Source: Sclerurus mexicanus
Taxonomy: Eukaryota; Chordata; Aves; Passeriformes; Furnariidae
Direction: 5' to 3'
Length of the DNA stretch: 64,000 bases
Assembly (NCBI GenBank): GCA_013396755.1
Contig: VWZF01004021.1
Coordinates: forward strand, 310,001 to 374,000
In this document: one piece after another, positions 38,601 through 50,600 of the stretch
How positions within the stretch are numbered: position 1 is the first letter of the stretch
Layout: each line of letters opens with the position of its first letter
Translations under genes and position numbers: made by a program
The notes under the pieces: generated by a model
Seen by the model: only the letters and a program-made list of their open reading frames with translations
Databases searched by the model: none
Told to the model about the DNA's origin: nothing

Positions 38601-41600
38601 AGTTTTATGCAGAGGTTTCCATGGTGATATAAATATTACGCCTTAATAGTGTAACGAGGTAAATTAAATCCAGTTTAATTTCATGGAAATGAATTTCCTG
38701 GGGCAGCAGCCTTTGGCAGTTCTGGGTTTTGCTGGGTGTTTCTAAGGGATTGCATTCGGAGGTGGGCAGCAGCCCGTGCCCCCAGCCCGGGCAGGGTCCT
38801 TGTCAGGACCATGCAGGAGCATTTCACCCCCGTTTCTGTGACAGGCAAGAGCCCCTTGCTCTTCAAAGCAGTGCAGGATGTGTCTGGTAAGAAGCAAGAG
38901 GCATATTTAAATACTGAAGGCTGGATGCAAAGATGCTTTGGCACGGGCTCAGCAAACCCATTTAGGACACTATTATCTCTTTAGGCGTCTGCTTTCCCAC
39001 TGAAGTCACGGGGAAGTCAGGAGCCGAGTCCTTTGGTGAACCTGAGACTTGTGTTGATTCCTGCCCTCTTAGCAAATTGTGCTGGAGGGAAGAAGGGTGC
39101 TGACTTCAGTGGGTTGGGGATTCTAAAATGTAATCCCGTGCTGGTTTAACTCATTGCAGTCTGGTTGGTTTTGGGGTGCATTTAAAGGGTAATCTTGTTG
39201 GTTTGTGTGTTTGTTTTTCTCTGAAACCCCCACATTTGCAGAGGTGCTGAGAGTAGCTGATGTGCACCCAGGTGATCAGAACAACCTCACATCAGCGGGG
39301 CATGGGGGACGTGCTGCTGTGCTGACCAGAGGAGGGAATGTGATGGTTGCTGCTCTGGCCTCCTGTGTGTCCACCCCGGTGTCCCCCTGCAGGGAAGGGG
39401 CTGTGGTGGTAGGTCACCCCGCTACCTGCGAACAGGAATTTTAAGGAGCTGGCTGCAGGGTCAGCAGGCATTTACCTCCTGGTACAGGAGGATGGAGGGG
39501 GAGAAGACTGCAAAATAGACCCTGGCTTTGCTCTTTTTGTCTCATCCAGGGAAAAACAAAGTTGCCTTCTCTGGAAGGCCCAGACTGGTTCTGCAAATGG
39601 ATGCTGTTGATGAATTTGCCATCAGTTTGCTGCCCAGCTCCAGGCCTACCCTCGCATCATTAGTCACTTTACAGCAATTTTTAATTTTCTAAAGCACCGA
39701 TGGGTTTAGCTATTAACACCTGACTGAGAGGCTTAGAACTCTCTGTGGATGTCAGCTGGGCAGACACATGACTTATGAAATAAGCTACTGTACTTGCATA
39801 AACATTTGTGCTGCCCCGGTCCCCGAGGCCAGCGCCGCACATCGATACCACAGCTCGTGCATCCGACTGATACCTGTGTGGCACATAGGGAGCCCCGAGC
39901 GAGGGCCTGGGGAAACACCTCTCTGCTTTCTGGCAGACGGATTTGATCCTATTTTCTGCCAGTAATTTTTAAGCAGCTTATGCTGCTGTGAAGTGACTGG
40001 TGCGTTCTGCTTGGCGTGGGCACCGAGTCGCAGGGGCTCCCCTGCCCTCCCTGCAGTGGGGATTGCCTTTGTGTTCCTGCTCCTTTTTAAGGAAAAACCA
40101 TCTTCGGAAGCAAGGAATGAGGATAGGGAGCAAATGCATGTGAATTAAGCTTTATAAACCACTATTTTTTCTTCTTTGCCATCATGTTGTGGCTTCTCAA
40201 TAGCAGAGCAGCGCTGGGGGCACAGTGTGTTTTCCCTGGGGAGGAATCCTCATCCATGAGGAGCTGTCCGGCTCCTTTGGGTCGTACGGCACCAGGGAAA
40301 CATGTCTGGGACTGGTACAGAAATCCAGGCCAAGGGCCAGGGTGCTGGGGCTGTGTGTGGGTGAGCTGTGCCATCCTGCCTGCAGGAGCAGGGCTGCTCG
40401 CCTCGGTGCCATCTGTGCCCACGGGGGCAGACCCTGGAGGACTGAGGAGGGTTTGCTCAGGGCTTCCTTTGCCCTTGGCCAGGCTGGGCTTTGTCTCCCA
40501 GCCCTGTGGGATGTGGAGGGGCTCCCCTGGCCCCTGTACCCGGTGCTGCATTGCTGGGTGCCCGTAGCTCCAGGCTGGAGTGCAGCCTCCCAGCGGTGTT
40601 TCCAGATATAGACCAATTTAAATGCCTGGAACCCTCCAAGGGGCAGAGTTTCTCACTGTCTGAAGTCCCCCTGGCACTGGTGTGTGTGGGGCAGGGAGGG
40701 CAGGGGGCTGCTGCTGCAGATGGCTGGGGCAGAGGGGCCAGCTGGGTCCTTAGTGCTGGTTATCTTTTAAATCCAGTTAGCTTCCCTGGAGCGTTTGGGG
40801 AAGGTTTCTTGTTTTTTCTGTTCCGCTGTGTTTTGGTTTGTGCCCTTTGCTGGCTGGCAGGAGCGTGTTCCCCTGGGTGGCTGCGGAGCTGGGAAGCAGA
40901 GCCCTTGCCCTTGGAGCCTGTGCCATTGCTGCCTGCGCGGGCATGGAGGGTTCCCTGTGCTGCAGTCACATGCCTGCTGGCCACCAGCCAGGGCAATCTG
41001 ATCTGGCTCGCAGGAAACACTATCAGCTGCAGATGCAGCCAGGGTTACCAGAATAGTAAATAACGAATCACAAGACTCGGGCTATCTTTTCAACGAAAAC
41101 AAATATTTTAATATGTTGGTTTTAGTATAGAAGTAGTTTCTTTTTTCAAAACAGCTGAGCTGCGAGAGGCTTGTCTTGGGTTGGTTTGCATAGGAAGGAG
41201 AAATAAGCTGTATTTTACATGAAGCTGTGCTGTTTATCTTCAGCCTCTTGGGTCAGCTGCGTCTGGGGGGTGTAACTTTTGATACTTGTTTTGAGCTTTG
41301 GAGTCCCTGGACTTGGGTTTTCTCCTTTTTTTTGGATCTTTTTAACATCCGTTCCAGTTAATGAGCTGTGAACAAAAAGCTTTCCCTTAATAATCCCATC
41401 CCTGGTCCCAGCTTGCCCCTGCAGAGGAATGAGACCCCTGTGCCCCGAGCCCCGTCCCCCATGGTGTGGCAGTGCCACTGCCCCACCCCTGTCCAACCTG
41501 GCAGGACTTTGTGCCCAGGTCTGTCACCAGGCTGGGCCTCCCTGCCAGGAGAGGAGCAGGAGCAGAGGGTACCGTGGGGCAGCTCCGAGGTGACCCAGCA

Positions 41601-44600
41601 GGCAGCAGCGCTCTGGGGGCTGGGGAGGGCAAGGGAAACTCAGCTCTCCCTCTCTCCAGCCCTCTCACTGCCTTCTGCTGTTCTCATCGCGCTGTGGCAG
41701 TGGAGGGGCTGAAGTTCTACCCTTTGAGGGAGACAGGGTTGATTTGGACTTTTGTGAGCACACAGAATGGATTTTGTATGGGTGAACGCTGGTAGGAAAA
41801 ACAAGGCAGGGATTGCCACTGCCCCCTCCCCTCCTTCCCTCTGACTTTGGCCACCCTCCCTGCCCCTCGGGGAGCTGCTCTGGGGGTCTTGTGAGTGCCC
41901 AGCTGTTCCTGTGCCAGAGGACTGGGGTAACCCCTTCCTGCCCTGGGAGCCCCCGTGCCAGGGCCGGGCTGTGCTGCTGCTGCTGCTGACGTGCTGCTCT
42001 CACTTCCTGGGAGTTTCACTTTAAACACTAAACCACAGATTTGGCAGCTGCTGCTCGAGTGTGTTTGCCTGCCTGGCGTGCACAGCCATGGCTTTACTTT
42101 TGGAAGTGTCCGTAAATTTTGAGACCAAGATACGCAGAGCAGATCTTTAGAACTCAGGGGTGGTACCAGGGATAATGGGATAATGTAAATCTTTGTCTTG
42201 TAAAACAAAAATACATCATCTAGAAAAAGCAGTGCATTGGTTGGGAAGAAACTTGAATTGATCAGTCATTTCCCTCGTTCTTTTGGTTTTTTTCAGGCTT
42301 GCATTTTTACTGTGATAAAAACACAGGTTCCCATAGTGTCATAGTGTAGGCTTTGTACTTACAACTGAACTATAGTTTAGATTTTAGAAGAGTTTAACAG
42401 TAATGTGAGGAGTTTTGATCTGGTATTTTACTGCAGAGCCAAATTTGTAATCCTGCATTTACTGTCCTCTGTAGAGTCAAAAAGGATGTGGGTGAGTGTG
42501 TAATTTGTACAGCCGTGGGGTGACTTTGACTCTCATTCTCTCTATTTAAAGTTCAAGAGGTGAGCTGGTCCCCTGCTCTTCACATCCACACTTGGGTGGG
42601 TTTGGCCTGGAGATACACCAGGTTTTAAAGCAAGGAGGAAGTTAAGGTATTTTTATAAGTCAGATACAGATAAACTTGTCCTCATCATAAATAAAGCAGA
42701 AGTATGTTTTGAATGAAATGAGGAGAAAGCAGGGAGATCAGAGCAACAGGAAATCATCCCTTCTGCATTCCGAGCAGGACAGCTCTTGTGGCAGGGAGCG
42801 TCGCTGTGTCTGGGATCATTTCAGGTGGATGCAGGAGGACCTGTGAGGTTCAGCCCTCCGTGGCGAAGGGTGAATTCCTGTTAATGGACGAACAACACGG
42901 TTTGGATAATGGTTGATGAGAGAAATGGTTGTTTCTGACAGAAATGACAGCTGGAGCTAAACGCTGCGGTGAATTCTTTGAGCTGGGATCTCTGCCTTTC
43001 ATTGTTTTTGTTTATCCTGCTGCATGTTCTGGTTTTGTTTCCTAGAACGACTATTTGCAACCTGTACACGATGCCGCGGATCGGGGAGCCCGTGTGGCTC
43101 ACCATGATGTCGGGCACCCCGGAGAAGAACCAGCTCTGCCATCGCTTCATGAAGGAGTTCACCTTCCTGATGGAGAATGCCTCCAAAAACCAGTACGGTG
43201 CTTTTGAGTTCTGAAATTACACATCTGATTGTGCCTTCTTATTTCAAACCGATTTTCAGATTGGTTGTTAAAATCCTGGTAGTCAAAGAATCAAAAGGCC
43301 CTCCATAAATACCTTCTTTTTAAAGCAAAAAAAAACAAGAAATGATCTAATTACATTTCTGCTTCCCCGCAATCCTCTAAGTCTTGATAGAGGCTGAACA
43401 TCTGAAACATGTCCATAGGAGACATGTGATGGGTGTGGATGTCTGGAAGTGGGTGAACGTACCTTGTGAAATGCACTAATCTGCCTTTCAGAATCAGTTG
43501 TCATATGATGAGCAGTGTTAGACATTCAGGAAGAGCTGTTTCTGTAATACTGTCTGACCACAAATTGCTCTTAAACCTTAAATCATTGTAAAACGCCACT
43601 GAAGAACTGGTGTGCTCATTAGTGCTCACCTCTCTGGCCTCAGGCCCCAGCCCTGAGCCGGTGTTGAAAACTGAGAAAGAAAGTTCCTGATAAACTGGGG
43701 AGAATCTGATAAATCTGCTCTTTTGTCAACACTTCATCCCCTTTCCTCGGGGCACGAGTAGGGGAAGTTTTAAAAGCATTTGGCTTTGCTGAGGTCCCAA
43801 AACGAGCACAAACACCTGTTTTGGGTGGGAATGGCATGGGCAGACGGGCTATTTGCTGTGGTGTGCAGGGTGGGAGGGAAGGGGCTGCTGCTCCCGTCCT
43901 CCAGCTCTGCCACCACCTCTGTCATCTCTTCTGCCCTCAGACAGGGGGGTCACAGTGGTCACTGGCCCACCTGCTCCTGCCCCTGCCCCGGTGCAGTGGG
44001 GGAAACCACAGGGAACTGTGAGGGCTTCAAACGTATTTTCTCAAAATCAATTCCTGCTTCAGTGGAAGATTTTTTCCTAGGCTTATTCCTTTGGATCCCT
44101 GCCATTCCGAGCCCTGTACATCTTGGTTACATTTAAATGGTCCTCCATTTGGGTTTGTTTGCTTTATTTTAAATAAGATTTACAGTGATGGAAGCAAGAG
44201 CAAAATTAATCTCTGTATCCTTTCCAATCCAGTTTTAAATCTCCTCTCCTCCTTTGGCTGTCTCCAATGTGAAAGTGGCTACATGGAAGCTGTGGGGTTC
44301 CTGGTGCTTGTGAACTATTCAAATAACATTATTTTGAGGCATTTGACTGTTTTCCTCCCCATGCCTGAGCTGCTGAGGCCGCCAGCACCATCTATTGGTG
44401 TGCAGAGGCTCCTGGGCCCTGCTCCTGCCAGGAAGGCTGGCTGGGAGGGGGAGGAAGTCTTCCCTCCATGGAGCAGAAACCATGCTCTATCATTGCAATA
44501 AATCAGATAGTTAACGTTTTTCAGAAAGGTTTTCTGCCTTAATTCCTTAGCTAGTGAAAACTGGTTTGCCTGCACAAGGACACAGCTTCTCTGGCTGAGC

Positions 44601-47600
44601 TGCAGAACTTTGGGGGATTTATTTTTCAAAGGAGCAGCCATATATGCTGAAATTGCACAGCAGTTATGTGAAAGAACACAGCACCCAGCTGTGTTACAGG
44701 TTTGGTAGCAATAGCTTTCCTTCTCATCCATAGTCACAGATCTTAAGCATTTGGGATCTCCTGGGAGTACAGAGGCCACATGTTGCCACTGCTTTCTTAC
44801 AGTGAACAAAATAAGTTGGTTTTGAGATGTTTTACAACCTCAAACTTGCAAAATAGGAAGTCTCAGAGTTGTTGCCAAACAGAGGAACTGAGTTGCCACA
44901 AACTTGAAATATTTTATTTTGCTTTAAATGTGTGTGCTAAAAAAGAGCTTTGCGGGGGGTGGNNNNNNNNNNNNNNNNNNNNNNNNNNNNNNNNNNNNNN
45001 NNNNNNNNNNNNNNNNNNNNNNNNNNNNNNNNNNNNNNNNNNNNNNNNNNNNNNNNNNNNNNNNNNNNNNNNNNNNNNNNNNNNNNNNNNNNNGGTGGGG
45101 GGGGGAGGGAGGGTCCAGCCACCCCTTCTCTCCCTGAAGAACCACGACTCAAGGGATGATCTCTGCTGACTTTGTCGGGCTGTTTCTGCAGTCCTTGCTC
45201 CATATAGGCTGTAGAGCTGCTGTCAGTTTAATATCCTGAGTGTGTACCTGGAAAAAAACCCATGTTGAACATTTTGCTTTTAGGTTTTTACCGGCTTTGC
45301 TGACTGCAGTGCTGACTAACCACCTGGCCTGGGTCCCCACGGTCATGCCCAATGGCCAGCCACCCATCAGAATCTTCCTGGAGAAGCATTCTTCCCAGAG
45401 CGTGGACATGCTGGCCAAAACCCACCCCTACAACCCTCTGTGGGCACAGCTCGGTACGTGTTCCAGTTCTCCCCCTGGTCCTCCATCTAGAAGGCAAATC
45501 AATTTTTAATTTTTGGGATGCTGCTAAATAATCCTCATTCTAGAAAGAGTAAATCAAGGCAATCCATCTTTTGATCAGAAATGAACATACTCTTAATAAA
45601 ATGGATGGATGCAGAACAGGAAATCACAGCTTGGCAACCTCCTGGGAAGGTCTCGGAGCCCAGCCAGTGTAGCTGGTGGTACTGTCTGCTAATTGCAAAG
45701 CAGAGAAGGGCAGATAAGGTCAGATGGTCCTGCTCTGCACACACACTCTCCTGGAATTTAGTTAGGGGAGGAAAGGGAGAGTTTCGTGAGGTTGTCCTAT
45801 TCTGGTACCGGCAGGAATGGCCAAGTTGTTGGCAAGAAGACTTGATTTCAGAGCTCATGGGACTCGAGGGACCCGCTGTGCTTAGAGTGGCCTTTGAGGC
45901 CTCTCGATCCCCTTGTCCCCTCACCCTGCAGTGCCCTGATACCTCCAGAACACACAGGCACAGGCACTTCCCCAGGTGACTGTGGAGTACAGTCAGAACA
46001 CCCCATCCCACCCACAGCAGAGCTCAAGGAGAGGAAGGCTCAAGGAGGTTGGCTCCAGCCATGCACCTGCCACCATCACTTTTTACCCTCATTCCTGGCA
46101 TAGGTTTGTTTCTTTTACAGCTTTCTCTTGTGGGTAAAAGTTCAGCCCAGTTTCCAGACTCTGCAGGGTAGTTCGGACAGATGCCTCCTCTCTCCTGTGG
46201 CTATATAAGGATCCCAGGAGACAGCCTCCAAAGCTGCAGTGAGGTGGTGTGAATGCTCCCTGATGTGTGAGATCAGATGTCTCCTGACCAGTGGCTCACC
46301 TTACAGATGATACCAGCAGCATCCTTTGGATTCTCTCTATTGAAAACAAAATACAGCATAGCTGTCGTCACTCCGCTGCTTTAGCATTCCTCTGTCGCAG
46401 ACCTGGCCTTTGAAATCTGGCCCCAACATTTGGCTCTTAGAAGAATAATTCATTGCAAAGCTGCCAAGTAATTGTGTGTTTTATTTCCTATCCTAGGTGA
46501 CCTGTACGGGGCTATCGGATCACCCGTGAGATTAGCGAAAACAGTTGTGGTTGGCAAAAGGCATGACCTGGTCCAGAGGTTGCTTTATTTCCTCACTTAC
46601 TTCATCAGATGCTCTGAACTTCAGGAGACACATCTTCTAGAAAACGGGGAGGACGAGGCCATCGTCATGCCCGGCACTGTTATCACCACCACGCTGGAGA
46701 AAGGAGAAGTGGAGGAGTCTGAGTATGTGCTTGTCACAATGCACAAGAACAGAGGCAACCTGCTGCCCACGGAGTCTGAGGAGACGAGAACCCCCAACTG
46801 CAGCTGTAAATATTGCAAGTGTCCCGTTTCCCTCGCCCAGAACATAGAAGGTGTCTCCCAGCAAGAGCGAGAAGACACGCAGAGCACTCCTAAGGTAGAG
46901 CTGGAAACTTCCTCAGATGAGAGCAGAACCATCGTCCCCGACGACGGCCCGGAAGACGCCGTCGATGTGAAACAGCCGAGGCCGTGCCTGGAGGCCAAGC
47001 TGGAGGCCGTGGTGTGCGCGGGGTCGGCCCCGGTGGATGCACGGGTGGGCGCGGAGCGCGGCCCCGAGGAGGGGCTGCAGCCGGGCAGCCCCGGCACGGC
47101 GCTGCAGAAGAAGCCGCCCGACAAGCCCTTCCGCGACGCCTTCCCGTGCGGCGCCGCCGAGGTGCAGACGAAGGTGACTTTCCTCATCGGGGACTCCATG
47201 TCACCCGACTCAGACATCGAGCTGAGAAGCCAGGCGGTTGTGGAACAAATTGCCAGGCATCACAGCCCGCCGGCAGCGGAGGCAGCAGTGTCTGCTGATC
47301 AGAACTGTGAAGCAAAACAAACTGTTGAGGACCAAAATAGAGACTGCGGGACAGCTGAACCCTTTCCTCAAGTTGCTAGTGAGCATCAGAGCTGGAACCC
47401 AAACCCATACGGTGCTGAGAGCATGAGCCTGTTCGACGAGTACTTCACTGATGACAGTGCAGCTGAAACCCGGACTATTGATGATATTCCAGGGCAAGCA
47501 GCTACGGACCTTCTTGCCCACAACAATAGTTTAGAATTTTCTAAAAAGCTGTGTACAAAGGCTTGCAAACCACCTAGTGAATTTTGTAAATTCATGGACT

Positions 47601-50600
47601 CTGTTCGACAAGAGACCTACAAAAACTGCTTTAATGAGCAGGACCAAAGAGAGAAAATCTCTATTCGTGTCCCCCATGGGGACAGAGAAAATGTAGAGAA
47701 AAAGGTCGCCCCGGGAATTGATTGGGACATTCCAAGAAATGAGAGTTCAGACAGTGCCCTGGGTGACAGCGAAAGTGAGGATACAGGCCATGATCTGACT
47801 AGACTGGGCAGTAACTATTATGGAGGGGAGCAAGAAGACTGGGCAGAGGAGTATGAGATTCCCTTCCCTGGGTAAGTATTGTTCAGCAGTAACAGAGCCT
47901 AAAAGAGATGGAGTCTCTTCTCAGGTCACATGTTTGGAGGACTGTAGCCTAACTTGGCATCAGGGTTGGAAAGTGTCTCCTGAACTTGCTGGTTGTTAAG
48001 GAATATGGAGAGATCAGTGGCCTGGAAAAAGTGATTAATTGTGTGTTATTACCTTGGCTTGTATTCTCTGCTTCCATGACAGGCTGACTGCAAAAGCTGA
48101 CTTTAAACTCTTTAAAAAGTGTCTCTATGGAAGTTAGAAGAGGTATGATAAAAGGGAAATGCAACTTCTCTGTAGGCTGAATTTGCTGTTTACTGTTGTA
48201 CATCTCTTTGATATGCCTTTCTTGCAGGTCAAAATTAGTTGAAGTGAACTCTGTCCAGCCCAGTATTGCCAATTTTGGAAGATCCTTACTGGGAGGCTAC
48301 TGTTCATCTTATGTCCCTGACTTTGTTTTACAAGGAATAGGAAGTGATGAAAAGCTGAGGCACTGTTTGGTGTCAGATTTGTCTCATGCTGTGCAGGTAA
48401 TTAAGCTATATTTGGTAAATGTATTTCTCACAGTAGGGAAAGGTAAATGTTTTTGAACGTACAAACCTGCTGGAAGTGCAAATATTTACTGTCACAGCTC
48501 CTGTCGGGCTTCCCCAGTCCCAGGTCACCAGTTTTTTCTCTCTCAATTCACGTCTCTGAAAAACGTGGGTATTTCACTGCAAATCTGGAGCACTAAAGAT
48601 GAGACTCCCACTGCAGCCAGCTGGAGGCTCATGCCCTGGGAAGATGGATTTGGTGCCAAGCCATAGAGGAATCGTCGTCTCCCATAGGCAGGGCAGGTGA
48701 TGGTTGTGTGCCCACAGGATGGGATGGTGCGACACAAGCCCAGCAGTGAGGCTGTGCATCTCCTGGGCACAGTGCTGCTGCAGAGGGGCAGGAGCTGCCT
48801 CCGCTCCCTCCTCTCTCCCCGCACGTCTCATGCAGCAGAACCTGCTCTCCACAGTGAAGCCACCAGGAATGCTCAGTGTTTTGGGGTCATTCCTTGTTCG
48901 TCAGGATTGTAGTCCATGTGTCCAGTGGTGCTGGCTTCATTGGGAAAGGAGAAACCAGTGTAAAGATAATTGTCCAGAGGGGGCTTGAGCTTCTCACCTG
49001 TGCTGGAGTTCATCTCTTCTGCACCGGAGCTTTTCCCTGGACGAACTGGGGCATGACTGGGAACTGTGGTATTTTCTACCCCTTTTAGTCCCCAGGAAAG
49101 GAGTGGAAAGCAGGCTGTCACTGAAAAGTATGATTCTGCTCCTCTCTCATTTATTCCCAAGGGAATGGGGAAAAACCCATGCACAGACTGGTGAGCAGCC
49201 TCCTTCCCGAGAGCCTCCGAAACATCCCATTTTCACACTTCTCACATTACCAATGTGCATCAGACAGGTTCTTCCCCATGTTCCTGTCCCCTTTCCTTGT
49301 GCCAAAGCCCACAGGCAATGAGTTTTGCTCCCTCAGTGGTTGTTCCAGGGGCTGGTTTAAGCCATTTGGGAAGTGTAATTGAATTTCAGGCAAGAGAGGC
49401 AGCAGTGTGAGGTCCCTGCTGCCGTGGGACAGGTGTGGCTGAAATACAGCCTGACTGAGCAAGATTTTTATGCTCAAGTAAAACAGTAACTGCATCCCAG
49501 TGCTCTGTGAGGTTCCTGTGGCTCTTTGGAAGGAGGTGCTTCCTAACAGTCCAGCCCAAAAATGCTTTAGGAAAGGCCAGTGGGTTTCCAAATACTCCCT
49601 TGTTCAAACCCCTTTTCCCGGCTTGGGAGAGGTGCAACACCAGCTGGAAGGAATGGCACAGGCTTGGTTCCTGACTCCCTCTGCTGGCCTCCCATGCAGG
49701 AAACCAGTGACAACTGGGAGGAACCCGCCCTTGTTAACACAGCCGTGCAGAACGGCAGGGTGCAGTTTTGGTACTTCTAGTTTTAGAAGTTTAAAATGTA
49801 CTGTAGAGACATCAGAACTCTTCGTATCAAATAGCAAAAGATGTAACTGTCAGCCAGTGACACACTTTGGAGCCTGGAGAAAAGGTAAAATACCCACTGT
49901 CCTTCTGAGTCTCTGCCTGGCTCACTCAGCCCTGTGTTTTCAATGGCTGGAGTGCAATGTGGGCACATTTTAGGGGAGGCAGTGTCTGGGATGCTGTCCT
50001 GCTCTCCAGGATGGTGATGCTTTGTGAAAAGACCATGGTTTTTTGTCATTCTCAGGGTTCTGCTCTTTGTTTTCTGTTGCAGCACCCTGTCCTGGACGAG
50101 CCCATTGCAGAGGCTGTGTGCATTATTGCAGACACGGACAAGTGGACGGTGCAAGTGGCCAGTAGCCAGAGAAGAATGATTGAGAATAAACTGGGAAAAG
50201 AAGTGTTGGTGTCCAGTCTTGTCTCCAACCTGCTTCATTCCACTCTTCAGCTTTATAAGCATAATTTATCTCCAAACTTTGTAAGTCTGAATGGCCATCA
50301 AGAGGGTGATGGTTTCCAAGCACCCTTTCACTTCACAGGTTAAGGAGGTGTGAGGTTCTGCCTGGTGTTTGTGTCTGTAGCCACAATTTTAGTAGCCAGA
50401 GCATCCTCTGGGGCAGCTGTTTGAGCTGCCCATATTAATGCCACCCCGTTATCAAAACAGTGGCCTCATTAATTCTTATTTAACATGTAATCAAAGGCTT
50501 CTGCTCAAAAGCAAGAGTCCTGCCAGTGACTATCTTGCCTAGAGGCATCCACAGAACAGGCAATGAGCATTTGGGGTCTGTGCTGTAAGCCTGGTTCGGT

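Noticed and set aside
40491..41063. 190-codon open frame in intron 11, plus several others on both strands at 40.1-42.2 kb
   Set aside because: GC-rich intronic DNA with overlapping open frames in many phases, no homology and no codon-level structure.
46621..47217. 198-codon open frame antisense to FNIP1 exon 14
   Set aside because: It is a shadow of a conserved coding exon in a GC-rich stretch; its composition mirrors the sense codons and it shows no domain.
46984..47298. 104-codon plus-strand open frame in an alternative frame of exon 14
   Set aside because: Arg/Gly-rich alternative-frame translation of the GC-rich block; the FNIP1 frame here is clearly the real one because the flanking motifs are conserved.
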